Below are positions 24,763 to 32,572 of a stretch of DNA of 64,000 nt, piece after piece. The notes beneath the pieces were generated by a model. The model was given only the letters and a program-made list of their open reading frames with translations, had not been told where the DNA came from and did no database searches. Position 1 is the first letter of the stretch; every line of letters starts with the position of its first letter. Origin of the DNA: Heliomicrobium gestii (GTDB lineage Bacteria > Bacillota > Desulfitobacteriia > Heliobacteriales > Heliobacteriaceae); NCBI RefSeq assembly GCF_009877435.1, contig NZ_WXEX01000002.1:186001-250000 (forward strand), read 5' to 3'. Made by a program: the position numbers and the translations under genes.

Positions 24763-25341
24763 TTATTTTGTCTCAAATCCCGCCGCAAAGGCCCGCTGGT
24801 TGAGTTCCAGGAAACGGGCGGGCACGCGGGCTTCAAGCGCCGCCTCCCAGGTCTCGCGGGGGATGTCCATGACCGAGGCGAGGACACCCATAAGGACCAC
24901 GTTGGCCGCCTTCGGGTTGCCGAGTTTCGTCGCCAAATCCAGGGCGGGGACGACGGTCAAGCGTCCGACGCGCTGGCCGATGGATTCGATGATCTCTTCC
25001 GGATAGGCGGCTGCGCCGATCAGGACCGGCAGGGGCTCGATTTTCTGATCGTTGACGATCATGGCGCCGCCGGGGCGCAGCATGTGGGTCCAGCGGAAGG
25101 CTTCCAGTTTTTCAAAGGCTACGATGACATCGGCCTCACCGGGCTCGATGATCGGCGAATGGACCTTTTCCCCGAGGCGGACCTGGGTGACGACGGAACC
25201 GCCGCGCTGGGCCATGCCGTGAATCTCGGACATCTTGACATCCCAGCCCTGGGCCAGGGCTACATGGCTGAGGATCTTGGAAGCGAGGATGGTGCCCTGG
25301 CCGCCCACGCCGACGAGAAGGATGTTCATTCCCGTTTTCAT
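24763..25341 (-). CDS. iorB: indolepyruvate ferredoxin oxidoreductase, beta subunit
   Basis: With IorA it decarboxylates aryl pyruvates to aryl-acetyl-CoA, reducing ferredoxin, or runs in reverse to make aromatic amino-acid precursors. The gamma-type 2-oxoacid oxidoreductase fold is seen in NILLVGVGGQGTILASKIL, EIHGMAQRGGSVVTQVRLG and FEKLEAFRW. The start at 25341 lies 1 nt after the iorA stop; the longer frame runs far into iorA. Length 192 is standard. Confidence 0.95.
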   Translation of the reverse strand: MKTGMNILLVGVGGQGTILASKILSHVALAQGWDVKMSEIHGMAQRGGSVVTQVRLGEKVHSPIIEPGEADVIVAFEKLEAFRWTHMLRPGGAMIVNDQKIEPLPVLIGAAAYPEEIIESIGQRVGRLTVVPALDLATKLGNPKAANVVLMGVLASVMDIPRETWEAALEARVPARFLELNQRAFAAGFETK

Positions 25342-25342
25342 C

Positions 25343-27247
25343 TTATTCACCCGCCTTTCGCAGGGCGTTAAAGAGGCACAGTTGGGCGCAAAGGCCGCAG
25401 CCGGTGCAAAGGGCGCTGTTGACGACAACCTTGCGGGTGCCCTTGTCGAGGGAAAGAGCGGGGCAACCGAGGCGCAGGCAGGCTTTGCAGCCTTTGCAGC
25501 CGACACACTCGAGCGGTGTTTCCGTATTTTTGACGATCAGGGCGCAGGGACGGCGGGTGATGATGACAGACGGCTCGGGGGCTGCCACCTCTTCCTTAAT
25601 GACGGCCTTGAGGCGATCCAGGTCGAGGGGATCGACCTCGACGACGCGTCTGACGCCGAGGGCCTTGGCCAGGGCGACAAAGTCGACAACGGGAGCGTCC
25701 TTGCCCATCAGCGTCTTGCCTGTCGACGGGTTGTGCTGGTGACCTGTCATGGCGGTGATCGAGTTGTCCAGGATGATCACAGTCGAGGTGCCGCCATTGT
25801 AGACGATGTCCATCAGACCGGTGACACCGGAGTGGAGGAAGGTCGAGTCGCCGATGACGGAGACGAGGCGGCGGGCCAGGTCGGGGTTGGCTTTTTCCAT
25901 CCCCAGCGCGCCGGAAATGGAAGCGCCCATGCAGATGCAGGTGTCGATGGCCTCCAAAGGCGCCATGGTGCCGAGGGTATAGCAGCCGATGTCGCCAGAG
26001 ACGACCAGGCGGAGCTGGCGCAGGGTATAGAAGACACCCCGGTGGGGGCAGCCGGGACACATGACCGGCGGGCGGACAGGGGCGTCAAAGGGTTCCGCCG
26101 TCGCGATGACCGCGTTGCTCTGTTCATCCGGTTGGGCGGATTGGATCGGTTGAGCCGTTTGGCAGGCCTCAGCGGCGACGTTGGCACAGGCGGCGCAGCT
26201 GTCCGCGCTGGCGCAGTCCGATGTGGCGGCCGCGTCGCTGGCGACGTCGTTCGCACTGTCGTAAGCGGCCTCACTTGTCATACCGAGGGCCGCCATGAGC
26301 CGCGTCTTCACGAGGGAGACCGATAGCTCGCCATAGGCCGGCAAGAACGCCTTGCCGATGACATCGATGCCCAAGGCCCGGATGCGATCTTCCAGATAGG
26401 GGTCGAGTTCTTCGACCACAAAGAGCACATCGACGGCAGCGGCGAATTCGGCGATCTTTTGTTTCGGCAGCGGATGGGTCATGCCGAGGCGAAGGAGCGA
26501 GGCGTCGGGAAAGGCTTCCCGGACATACTGGTAGGCCACGCCGGAGGTGATGATGCCAAAGGAGGGATCGGCCATCTCGATCCGGTTGACGTCCACCGTC
26601 TCAGTGAACTCGCCCAGTTGCTTGTCCCGCTCTTCGATAAAGAGCCGCCGCGTTCTCGCGTAGGCCGGGATCATGACGTATTTTTTGGCGTCCTTGCTGT
26701 AGGGTTGGACGGTCCGTTCGATCGGTTCACCCAACTCGACCAGGCTCTGGGAGTGAGCGATGCGGGTGGTGATGCGCAGCAGCACCGGCGTATCGAAGCG
26801 CTCCGACATGTCCAGGGCCAGCTTGACCATATCCTTCGCTTCCTGGGAATCGGAGGGTTCCAACATGGGGATTTTGGCGAACGGCGCGTAGTTGCGGTTG
26901 TCCTGCTCGTTCTGGGACGAGTGCATGCCCGGGTCGTCGGCCGACACGAGGACGAGGCCGCCGCGCACGCCTGTGTAGGCCGCCGTGAAGAGGGGATCGG
27001 CGGCGACGTTGACGCCCACATGCTTCATCGTCACGATGGTGCGGGCGCCGGCAATGGCGGCGCCCACGCCGACTTCCATGGCCACCTTTTCGTTGGGAGA
27101 CCACTGGCAGTAGATCTCAGGATACTTGGCGATGTTTTCAAGAATCTCGGTACTGGGCGTTCCGGGGTAGGCCGCCGCCACAGACACGCCGTATTCGTAA
27201 GCGCCGCGGGCGATGGCTTCATTGCCGGTCAAAAGCGTCTTCAACAA
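25343..27247 (-). CDS. iorA: indolepyruvate ferredoxin oxidoreductase, alpha subunit
   Basis: Thiamine-diphosphate subunit of IOR. N-terminal pyrimidine-binding region (AAAYPGTPSTEILENIAKYP, ADDPGMHSSQNEQDNRNYA), C-terminal pyrophosphate region (VIGDSTFLHSG ... LDNSITAMTG) and two ferredoxin-type cluster motifs at the end, CKGCKACLRLGCP and CTGCGLCAQLC. CPGCPHRGVFYTLR (397-410) is conserved. Odd: residues 325-392 form an Ala/Ser-rich linker with four cysteines (Cys345, 351, 354, 362), making the protein 634 residues, longer than the roughly 580-600 familiar for the family. It starts 48 nt after paaK. Confidence 0.95.
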   Translation of the reverse strand: MLKTLLTGNEAIARGAYEYGVSVAAAYPGTPSTEILENIAKYPEIYCQWSPNEKVAMEVGVGAAIAGARTIVTMKHVGVNVAADPLFTAAYTGVRGGLVLVSADDPGMHSSQNEQDNRNYAPFAKIPMLEPSDSQEAKDMVKLALDMSERFDTPVLLRITTRIAHSQSLVELGEPIERTVQPYSKDAKKYVMIPAYARTRRLFIEERDKQLGEFTETVDVNRIEMADPSFGIITSGVAYQYVREAFPDASLLRLGMTHPLPKQKIAEFAAAVDVLFVVEELDPYLEDRIRALGIDVIGKAFLPAYGELSVSLVKTRLMAALGMTSEAAYDSANDVASDAAATSDCASADSCAACANVAAEACQTAQPIQSAQPDEQSNAVIATAEPFDAPVRPPVMCPGCPHRGVFYTLRQLRLVVSGDIGCYTLGTMAPLEAIDTCICMGASISGALGMEKANPDLARRLVSVIGDSTFLHSGVTGLMDIVYNGGTSTVIILDNSITAMTGHQHNPSTGKTLMGKDAPVVDFVALAKALGVRRVVEVDPLDLDRLKAVIKEEVAAPEPSVIITRRPCALIVKNTETPLECVGCKGCKACLRLGCPALSLDKGTRKVVVNSALCTGCGLCAQLCLFNALRKAGE

Positions 27248-27295
27248 AAGTCCCCCTTTATCGCTGCGATATCACGCGTTTTTGTCGTTCACTGG

Positions 27296-28597
27296 TCAGT
27301 CCTTCGGTCGCCGGTCAAGGACGCGCTTGGCCTTGCCGGGGCTGCGCTCCAGGGAGCGGGGCTCGACGAGGCGCACCTTGGCGCTGACAGATAGGACGCT
27401 CTTCAGCCGTTCCCGGATGGCGGTTGTCAGCGCCTCCAGTTCACGGTAATTGTCGACGAATCGCTCCTCGGCCAACTCCACCTGGACCTCCAGCGTATCG
27501 AGGTAGCCCTGGCGGTCGACCACCAGCAGGTAGTGGGGCGCCACACCGCTGATTTCCATCAGCACGCTCTCGATCTGGGAGGGAAAAACGTTGACGCCGC
27601 GGACGATCAACATATCATCGGTGCGACCGGTGACTCGGCGCATGCGTGTCAGTGTCCGCCCGCAAGGGCATGGGCGCCGGTCCAGGCAACTGATGTCCTT
27701 CGTCCGGTACCGGATGACAGGGAAACCCTCTTTGGTCAGGGTGGTAAAGACGAGTTCCCCCTCACACCCGTCGGCGACAGGTTCACCCGTCTCGGGGTCG
27801 ATGACCTCGGCCAGGAAGCAGTCTTCTAAAATATGCAAGCCATCGGCATGGAGGCACTCGCCGGCGACGCCAGGCCCGCCCAATTCGGTGAGGCCGTAGT
27901 TGTCAAAGGCCCGGATGCCCCAGGCGTTTTGAATCTCCCGGCGCATCCCCTCAGACCAGGGCTCTGATCCGAAGAGTCCGACGCGCAGCGGCAATTGGGT
28001 CGGGTCAATGCCCATGGCTCGCGCCTCTTCCGCCATGTGCAGGGCATAGCTGGGGGTGCAGACCAGCACAGACGTCTCAAAGTCCTGCATGAGCATGATC
28101 TGTCGCTGTGTGTTGCCGCCTGAGGCGGGCACAATGGCGCAGCCCACCTTTTCCAGGCCGTAGTGGAGGCCGAATCCCCCCGTGAAAAGCCCGTAGGTAA
28201 AGGCGATCTGGGCCGTATCGTCACTCGTCACACCGGCCATGGCGGCGATGCGCGCCACCTGTTCCGTCCAGCGTTCCAGGTCGCCCCAGGTGTAGCCGCC
28301 GACAACCGGCTTGCCTGTCGTGCCTGACGAGGCGTGCAGGCGAACCAGTTCCTTTTTGGGAACGGCAAAGAGCCCAAAGGGATACTGATCGCGCAGGTCT
28401 GTTTTCGTGGTAAAGGGAAACTTGCCGATATCCTCCAAGGTCTGCAGATCGTCGGGGCGAACGCCCGCCGCGTCGAAGCGCTGGCGGTAAAAGGGCACCT
28501 TGTCATAGACGCGATGCAGCGTTTCTCGCAGCCGCCCCAACTGCAACTGCCGGAGCGACTCCCGGTCGATGCACTCCATCTCACGGTTCCAGATCAT
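27296..28597 (-). CDS. paaK: phenylacetate-CoA ligase
   Basis: Activates phenylacetate or related aryl acetates to the CoA thioester with ATP. Adenylation motifs: [12 protein letters not shown] (P-loop), [19 protein letters not shown], and the C-terminal Lys in [24 protein letters not shown] is the characteristic Cys-containing stretch. The start at 28597 has AGGAGGTGATC 2 nt away, so 433 residues. Being upstream of iorA-iorB, it can supply arylacetyl-CoA for reductive carboxylation to aryl pyruvates, or work in the fermentative direction to conserve ATP; the sequence does not decide. Confidence 0.95.
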   Translation of the reverse strand: MIWNREMECIDRESLRQLQLGRLRETLHRVYDKVPFYRQRFDAAGVRPDDLQTLEDIGKFPFTTKTDLRDQYPFGLFAVPKKELVRLHASSGTTGKPVVGGYTWGDLERWTEQVARIAAMAGVTSDDTAQIAFTYGLFTGGFGLHYGLEKVGCAIVPASGGNTQRQIMLMQDFETSVLVCTPSYALHMAEEARAMGIDPTQLPLRVGLFGSEPWSEGMRREIQNAWGIRAFDNYGLTELGGPGVAGECLHADGLHILEDCFLAEVIDPETGEPVADGCEGELVFTTLTKEGFPVIRYRTKDISCLDRRPCPCGRTLTRMRRVTGRTDDMLIVRGVNVFPSQIESVLMEISGVAPHYLLVVDRQGYLDTLEVQVELAEERFVDNYRELEALTTAIRERLKSVLSVSAKVRLVEPRSLERSPGKAKRVLDRRPKD

Positions 28598-28660
28598 GCG
28601 ATCACCTCCTGGGGAAAAGGCGTCGCAAAGCAACCCGCATAGGGAAGCAAAGGGACAGCC

Positions 28661-28698
28661 AAAAAGCCCGCTCTCCTCACTGACATTCCGTCAGCGGG
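28661..28698 (-). terminator. terminator-like hairpin in the paaK leader
   Basis: Read leftward: CCCG-CTGAC / GTCAG ... CGGG with a 3' bulge, then CTTTTT. It is about 65 nt before paaK and may attenuate the operon. Confidence 0.45.
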
Positions 28699-28742
28699 TT
28701 CGGCCTTTCGACTGTCCGAAAAAAAGTCAAAGAAAGCCCCTG

Positions 28743-28781
28743 CTGTCCGCCCTGTTTTGCCTTCCGGCAAAAGAGCGACAG
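28743..28781 (-). ncRNA. stem-loop element in the paaK leader
   Basis: TTTTGCC-TTCC-GGCAAAA inner stem enclosed by CTGTC/GACAG. Immediately followed on the minus strand by a purine-rich GGGGCTTTC stretch. A structured leader is possible; no class is recognised. Confidence 0.3.
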
Positions 28782-29095
28782 AACCTGCGTGCATGCGCCA
28801 TTGCCGCATTGCCTTCCATCCTCCCGTTCTGCTGCAATCATCCGGCGGCCTGCCTGCCTGTCATACCGTCAAACTACTGTGGCCGCCTTTTTGCTGTCGT
28901 TTCGTTCCGCGCCGTCGAAGACGACGGCAAACTTGAATGGTTTATATTCGTGATCAATTCAGGAATTCCTTTCTTTTTGAAAAATCTGAGACGTCCGGCG
29001 AATGGGTCGCCCCTGTGCAGAACACATCGCTCCAGGGCAAACAAAAAAGCGCCCCCTGACGGCAAGTCAAGGGACGCTTTCGGGGCTATGTTCGA

Positions 29096-29260
29096 TTAGC
29101 CGGGAATGATAGCGTCTTGGGGGCACTTGTCGGCGCAAACGCCGCAGTCCACGCAGTCGCTGGTGATGGAGTACTTTTTACCTTCGACGATGGCGCCAAC
29201 GCAGCAGCCATCCATGCAAGCGCCGCAAGCGGTGCAAGCATCGGTGATTTTGAAAGCCAT
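29096..29260 (-). CDS. two-[4Fe-4S] ferredoxin, PshB-like (second copy)
   Basis: A 54-residue bacterial dicluster ferredoxin, about the size of the heliobacterial PshB proteins that accept electrons from the type I reaction centre. Cluster motifs: CTACGACMDGC and CVDCGVCADKCP. Odd: the residue after the fourth Cys of the first motif, normally Pro, is Cys (GCCVGAI), giving a ninth cysteine (Cys20). ATG at 29260 with AGGTGA 8 nt upstream; 73 nt after the first ferredoxin gene, probably cotranscribed. PshBI/PshBII assignment rests on size, motif and tandem arrangement and needs an alignment. Confidence 0.88.
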   Translation of the reverse strand: MAFKITDACTACGACMDGCCVGAIVEGKKYSITSDCVDCGVCADKCPQDAIIPG

Positions 29261-29333
29261 TGTTCTTTTCACCTGCCTTCCTCAATCCCTATGGTCATCT
29301 AGAAACACACCACACCCAGCGAGAAATTCTGTC

Positions 29334-29498
29334 TTAACCCTCGCTGATAGCGCCGGCTGGGCAAGTGTCAGCACAAGTACCGCAATCAATGCAGGAATCA
29401 GCGATCGAATAGACATCGCCTTCCATGATTGCTTCTACGGGGCACGCATCTTTGCAAGCGCCACAGGCGACGCAAGCATCAGAGATTTTGTAGGCCAC
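29334..29498 (-). CDS. two-[4Fe-4S] ferredoxin, PshB-like (first copy)
   Basis: The 54-residue paralogue of the ferredoxin at 29096, with standard motifs CVACGACKDACP and CIDCGTCADTCP. It starts with GTG at 29498 behind a GGGGGTGA sequence and a clear promoter. In heliobacteria, adjacent genes for PshBI and PshBII encode the FA/FB-type ferredoxins docking on the PshA core; they also serve as general low-potential carriers, for example to nitrogenase or 2-oxoacid oxidoreductases such as the IOR encoded nearby. Confidence 0.88.
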   Translation of the reverse strand: MAYKISDACVACGACKDACPVEAIMEGDVYSIADSCIDCGTCADTCPAGAISEG

Positions 29499-29544
29499 CT
29501 AAGTTCACCCCCCATAGTGTGTCGGGTTCAAATCCAACACTTTT

Positions 29545-29573
29545 ACCATATCACGGATATTATCCGGCTTCAA
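29545..29573 (-). promoter_or_regulatory. ferredoxin promoter with a perfect dyad in the spacer
   Basis: Read leftward: -35 TTGAAG (29573-29568), 17-nt spacer, -10 TATGGT (29550-29545). The spacer contains the 13-bp perfect palindrome CGGATA-T-TATCCG (29554-29566), a candidate operator overlapping the RNA polymerase site. Confidence 0.6.
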
Positions 29574-29607
29574 TCACTATTTTTACGAATTGGCGAAGGT
29601 TTGTCCG

Positions 29608-30990
29608 CTATTGCTCGTTCAACCGCCGCCGCGCTTGCGCTATGGCTTCCTTTACGGCTTCCGGCGCCGGGCCGCCGGGCACCTTGCGATCGGCCACACA
29701 GCGCTCCACGGAGATGGCCTCGTAGATGTCCTCGCCAAAGGCGTCGGAGCAGGCGCGAAAGTCCTCAAAGGTGAGATCGTCGAGGGCCACGCCCTTTTGC
29801 ACGCAGAGGAGGACCATCTTGCCGACAATCTCATGGGCTTCCCGGAAGGAGACGCCTTTTTTGGCCAGGTAGTCGGCCACATCGGTGGCGTTGGTGAAGC
29901 CGCCCCGGGCGCCGTTCTTCATCGTCTCCCGGCGGACGCGCATGGTGGCGATCATGGGTGTGAAGACGGTCAGGCAGCCCTTGACGGTGTCGACGGCGTC
30001 AAAGAGGCTTTCCTTGTCCTCCTGCATGTCCTTGTTATAGGCCAGCGGGAGGGATTTCATGACCGTGAGCAAGGCCATCAGGTCGCCATAGACGCGGCCC
30101 GTCTTGCCGCGGATCAGTTCGGCCACGTCGGGGTTTTTCTTCTGGGGCATCATGGAACTGCCCGTGGAGTAGGCGTCATCGAGCTCGATGAAGGCGAACT
30201 CCTGGCTGCTCCAGAGGATGATCTCTTCGCAAAAGCGCGAGAGGTGCATCATCGTCAACGAAGCGGCGGCGCAGAACTCGATGGCGAAATCACGATCTGA
30301 GACGCCGTCAAGGCTGTTTTCGGTGATCCCGTCAAAGCCGAGTTCGGTCGCGACGGCCAGGCGATCCAAGGGGAAGGTCGTGCCGGCCAACGCGCCAGAA
30401 CCCAAGGGGGAACGGTTAAGGCGGCGGGCGCAGTCGGCCAACCGGTCAAGGTCGCGGTCAAACATCTGCACATAAGCCAGCAGGTGGTGGGCCAGGGTGA
30501 TCGGCTGGGCCTTCTGCAGGTGTGTGTAGCCCGGCATGATCGTGTCCACATTTGCCTCAGCCGTGTCGAGCAGGGTGGTGATCAGCTTGGCGAGGAGCGC
30601 TCGCGTTTCGGCGATCTCGTCGCGGAGGTAGAGGCGAATGTCCAGGGCCACCTGGTCATTGCGGCTGCGGGCGGTGTGCAGCTTTTTGCCGATATCACCG
30701 ACGCGTTCGGTCAGGATTTTCTCGATATTCATGTGGATGTCTTCGGCGGCCACGTCGAACTCGATGCGGCCCGCTTCGATGTCCTTCAAAATGCCTTCCA
30801 ATCCGGCGATGATGGCCCGGGCGTCGCTCTCGGCGATGATACCCTGCTGCCCGAGCATGCGGGCATGGGCCATGGACCCGCGAATGTCCTGCCGGTACAG
30901 GCGCTGGTCAAAAGAGATGGACGAATGGAAATCCTCGACGACCTTGTCTGTCCCTTTTTGGAAACGGCCGCCCCACAGTTTTTTGGACAC
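29608..30990 (-). CDS. argH: argininosuccinate lyase
   Basis: Last step of arginine synthesis: argininosuccinate to arginine and fumarate. Signature [16 protein letters not shown] is intact; N-terminal KKLWGGRF and [14 protein letters not shown] are typical, with the catalytic His in TPGYTHLQ-type sequence ([11 protein letters not shown]). The start is GTG 30990, 8 nt after GAGGAGG, giving 460 residues; the longer frame to 31260 overlaps the opposite-strand membrane-peptide gene. argG is not adjacent. Confidence 0.96.
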   Translation of the reverse strand: MSKKLWGGRFQKGTDKVVEDFHSSISFDQRLYRQDIRGSMAHARMLGQQGIIAESDARAIIAGLEGILKDIEAGRIEFDVAAEDIHMNIEKILTERVGDIGKKLHTARSRNDQVALDIRLYLRDEIAETRALLAKLITTLLDTAEANVDTIMPGYTHLQKAQPITLAHHLLAYVQMFDRDLDRLADCARRLNRSPLGSGALAGTTFPLDRLAVATELGFDGITENSLDGVSDRDFAIEFCAAASLTMMHLSRFCEEIILWSSQEFAFIELDDAYSTGSSMMPQKKNPDVAELIRGKTGRVYGDLMALLTVMKSLPLAYNKDMQEDKESLFDAVDTVKGCLTVFTPMIATMRVRRETMKNGARGGFTNATDVADYLAKKGVSFREAHEIVGKMVLLCVQKGVALDDLTFEDFRACSDAFGEDIYEAISVERCVADRKVPGGPAPEAVKEAIAQARRRLNEQ

Positions 30991-31096
30991 TTGTGCTGCC
31001 TCCTCATCCATTGCCAGCCGGGGCATCGCCCGGCATCTTATTCCAAAAAATTTTCGCAAGAAAAGGGCTCTCCAGGGCTTTTGTGAAGGAACTTTT

Positions 31097-31126
31097 TTGC
31101 CCCAGACGTTGTCTAATAAGTATACT
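31097..31126 (+). promoter_or_regulatory. promoter of the 36-residue membrane peptide gene
   Basis: -35 TTGCCC (31097-31102), 18-nt spacer, -10 TATACT (31121-31126). Predicted start about 31133, giving a leader of about 20 nt. Confidence 0.55.
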
Positions 31127-31151
31127 TCAGAAACGAAGCGAGGTGAAGCCG

Positions 31152-31262
31152 ATGAAAACCTACACGAATGAATCGAGAATGACGTCACATGAATGGGATT
31201 TGATCTCCATGATGCTCGTCGTACTCGTGGCATCAGGTTTAGCGGCCTTCGCCCATGCATAA
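31152..31262 (+). CDS. 36-residue single-helix membrane peptide with two histidines
   Basis: ATG 31152 follows GAGGTGA by 5 nt. The peptide has a polar N-terminus ([15 protein letters not shown]) and one hydrophobic helix ([17 protein letters not shown]) ending AHA. His13 sits just before the helix and His35 near its C-terminal end, a layout seen in single-helix chlorophyll-binding subunits and light-harvesting peptides. The unit is complete: promoter, strong ribosome site, terminator, and no partner genes, suggesting high-level expression of a small membrane subunit. The heliobacterial reaction centre contains a peptide of about 31 residues (PshX); I cannot compare sequences from here, so this is a lead and not an assignment. 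Confidence 0.7.
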   Translation: MKTYTNESRMTSHEWDLISMMLVVLVASGLAAFAHA

Positions 31263-31346
31263 CAGGTGACTTGCTGGTTTGTACGGGCTCTCTCTTTCGG
31301 GATTCTCTGTGGATTCATTCGGCATCATGCATATTCGTATTTTTGA

Positions 31347-31378
31347 AACCCGGGTGTTCGAATACATCCGGGTTTTTT
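31347..31378 (+). terminator. intrinsic terminator after the membrane peptide
   Basis: AACCCGG.TGT / ACA.CCGGGTT hairpin followed by six U, 85 nt past the stop. Confidence 0.85.
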
Positions 31379-31439
31379 GATGGGTTCGGTTGATCTTCCT
31401 GGGTCGCGGGGGGTAAAATTCAAGATGGAGGTGGTTCCC

Positions 31440-31751
31440 GTGATCACGGTGACCGAAAAAGGGCGTCAAAAACTGATCGAGCTTCTGGAAGAAAACAAAG
31501 CGAAATACGTTCGTATTTTTGCCCTCAGCCGGGAACACTCGGCCTACGACCTGGGCCTTGAATTTGAAACCAAACGCGGCGATGTCATCATCGAAGCAGC
31601 AGGGATCCAGTTCGTGGCCGACGACATGAGCAAGGATTATCTCCGAGGGCTGCGCATCGACTACGATGACAGCGATGACGAGCCGGGATTTCTCGCCACG
31701 TCCAGTTGCAACTCCAGCTGCAGTTCCTGCACCAGCCAGTGCGATCTGTGA
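31440..31751 (+). CDS. HesB/IscA-like protein with cysteine-rich tail
   Basis: Residues 1-80 resemble the HesB/IscA fold (MITVTEKGRQKLIELLEEN, YDLGLEFETKRGDVIIEAAGIQF, LRGLRIDYDD), which carries iron or Fe-S clusters during assembly. The canonical C-G/C-x-C end is replaced by a Ser/Cys-rich tail with Cys pattern CNSSCSSCTSQC. GTG start at 31440 is 6 nt after GGAGGTG; the frame further upstream has no site. The length is 103. Its neighbourhood of ferredoxins supports an Fe-S link, but this is inference. Confidence 0.7.
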   Translation: MITVTEKGRQKLIELLEENKAKYVRIFALSREHSAYDLGLEFETKRGDVIIEAAGIQFVADDMSKDYLRGLRIDYDDSDDEPGFLATSSCNSSCSSCTSQCDL

Positions 31752-31768
31752 TTTATCTGCATGACGAT

Positions 31769-31802
31769 AGGCCCTTGACCGCTCTTGTCAAGGGCCTTTT
31801 TC
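31769..31802 (+). terminator. intrinsic terminator
   Basis: AGGCCCTTGAC / GTCAAGGGCCT perfect stem, 7-nt loop, then UUUUUC. Lies between the convergent HesB-like and MarR genes. Confidence 0.9.
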
Positions 31803-31811
31803 TTATCTTTT

Positions 31812-32351
31812 TTACACCTCTTCCAACGAAAAGGTCTCTGTAAACCACTCCACTGAGTCGATCAGTTGCTTCACTTGCTGAGGATGCTTTTCCACCAATT
31901 CACTCAGTTGGTTGTACAGGGGTTGGCCGATCTCGGCGAGCAACCTTTCTCCTTGCGGCGAAAGAGCGATCACCCATTCACGCTGGTCCACAGGACTTTG
32001 GGTGCGGCTGATCAATTCCCGCTTTTCCAGGTCCTTCAGGGCTGTCGAGAGCGCCCCCTGGGTCAGGTGAAACTGTTTGCGCATCTCTTTTTGAAGGGCT
32101 AAACCGCGAAAATGGATGTGATTCATGATCTGCAACTGGGTAAAGGTCAAGTCGGTTCGCTGGCTGATCCGCGAAACGGTGCTCATGGCGCACTCATAAA
32201 AGGATTGCAGTGTTCGAAAGAGCTTGCGCCCCTCATGCCACTCCCCGTTTGACGCTCCATCCGTATGGTCGCCTCTTGCAGAGATGTCGTTCTGCTGTAT
32301 ACCCTGTTGGTTTTCTTTTGCGATGTCCCTATTCACTGTTTCCGCGTCCAT
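31812..32351 (-). CDS. MarR family transcriptional regulator
   Basis: Winged-helix DNA-binding core: TFTQLQIMNHIHFRG, GALSTALKDLEKRELI (recognition helix), wing SRTQSPVDQREWVIALS. Flanking helices would form the dimer interface. The N-terminal 40 residues are polar and poorly conserved. ATG 32351 is preferred over the GTG at 32363, with AGGGTGG about 8 nt upstream. MarR proteins usually respond to small aromatic or oxidising ligands and repress themselves and neighbours; a palindrome 80 bp upstream may be its operator. Confidence 0.85.
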   Translation of the reverse strand: MDAETVNRDIAKENQQGIQQNDISARGDHTDGASNGEWHEGRKLFRTLQSFYECAMSTVSRISQRTDLTFTQLQIMNHIHFRGLALQKEMRKQFHLTQGALSTALKDLEKRELISRTQSPVDQREWVIALSPQGERLLAEIGQPLYNQLSELVEKHPQQVKQLIDSVEWFTETFSLEEV

Positions 32352-32430
32352 TTCTTTTCCCACCCTGCTTCTCGTAATAATCCTTCCCTTGTCGTTCCAT
32401 CTCGCCTATCCGGTTGGCATGGCCTTGTCG

Positions 32431-32445
32431 ATGATCCGAGATCAT
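32431..32445. promoter_or_regulatory. palindrome ATGATC-CGA-GATCAT, candidate MarR operator
   Basis: A perfect 6+3+6 bp palindrome upstream of the MarR gene. No firm -10/-35 pair was found around it. Confidence 0.4.
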
Positions 32446-32490
32446 TTATTTCAACAGCAAATCCTGTCGGGTTTCTTGAAGTTCGCCTCG

Positions 32491-32572
32491 CTGGGCGATC
32501 ATGATTACTCAGCGATCACGACCACTCGGCGACGATTATCACCCGGCGATTTTATCACTCAGCAATCAACCT
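32491..32572. repeat. five degenerate tandem repeats of 16-17 bp
   Basis: Units beginning CTGGGCGATC, CTCAGCGATC, CTCGGCGACG, CCCGGCGATT and CTCAGCAATC follow one another directly. The last unit contains the stop codon and final codons of the TPR gene. It occupies most of the gap between that gene and the MarR promoter region. Confidence 0.65.

Larger units (their letters stand above)
28598..29095. other. 498-nt gap upstream of paaK with nested hairpins
   Basis: No gene is supported. Near paaK there are stacked inverted repeats: 28667-28698 (CCCGCT/AGCGGG with U5, reading leftward), an outer pair GGACAG/CTGTCC, and a second structure at 28743-28781. No T-box, TPP, SAM, glycine or purine riboswitch core was found. 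The part beyond 28870 shows nothing clear apart from a short inverted repeat downstream of the ferredoxin gene. Confidence 0.45.

Noticed and set aside
28598-28870. T-box leader before paaK-iorAB
   Set aside because: No GGGTGG-ACCGCG-type antiterminator core present on the minus strand.
28569-29099. 176-codon plus-strand frame in the paaK-ferredoxin gap
   Set aside because: Overlaps structured leader DNA, has no Shine-Dalgarno and reads as random composition.
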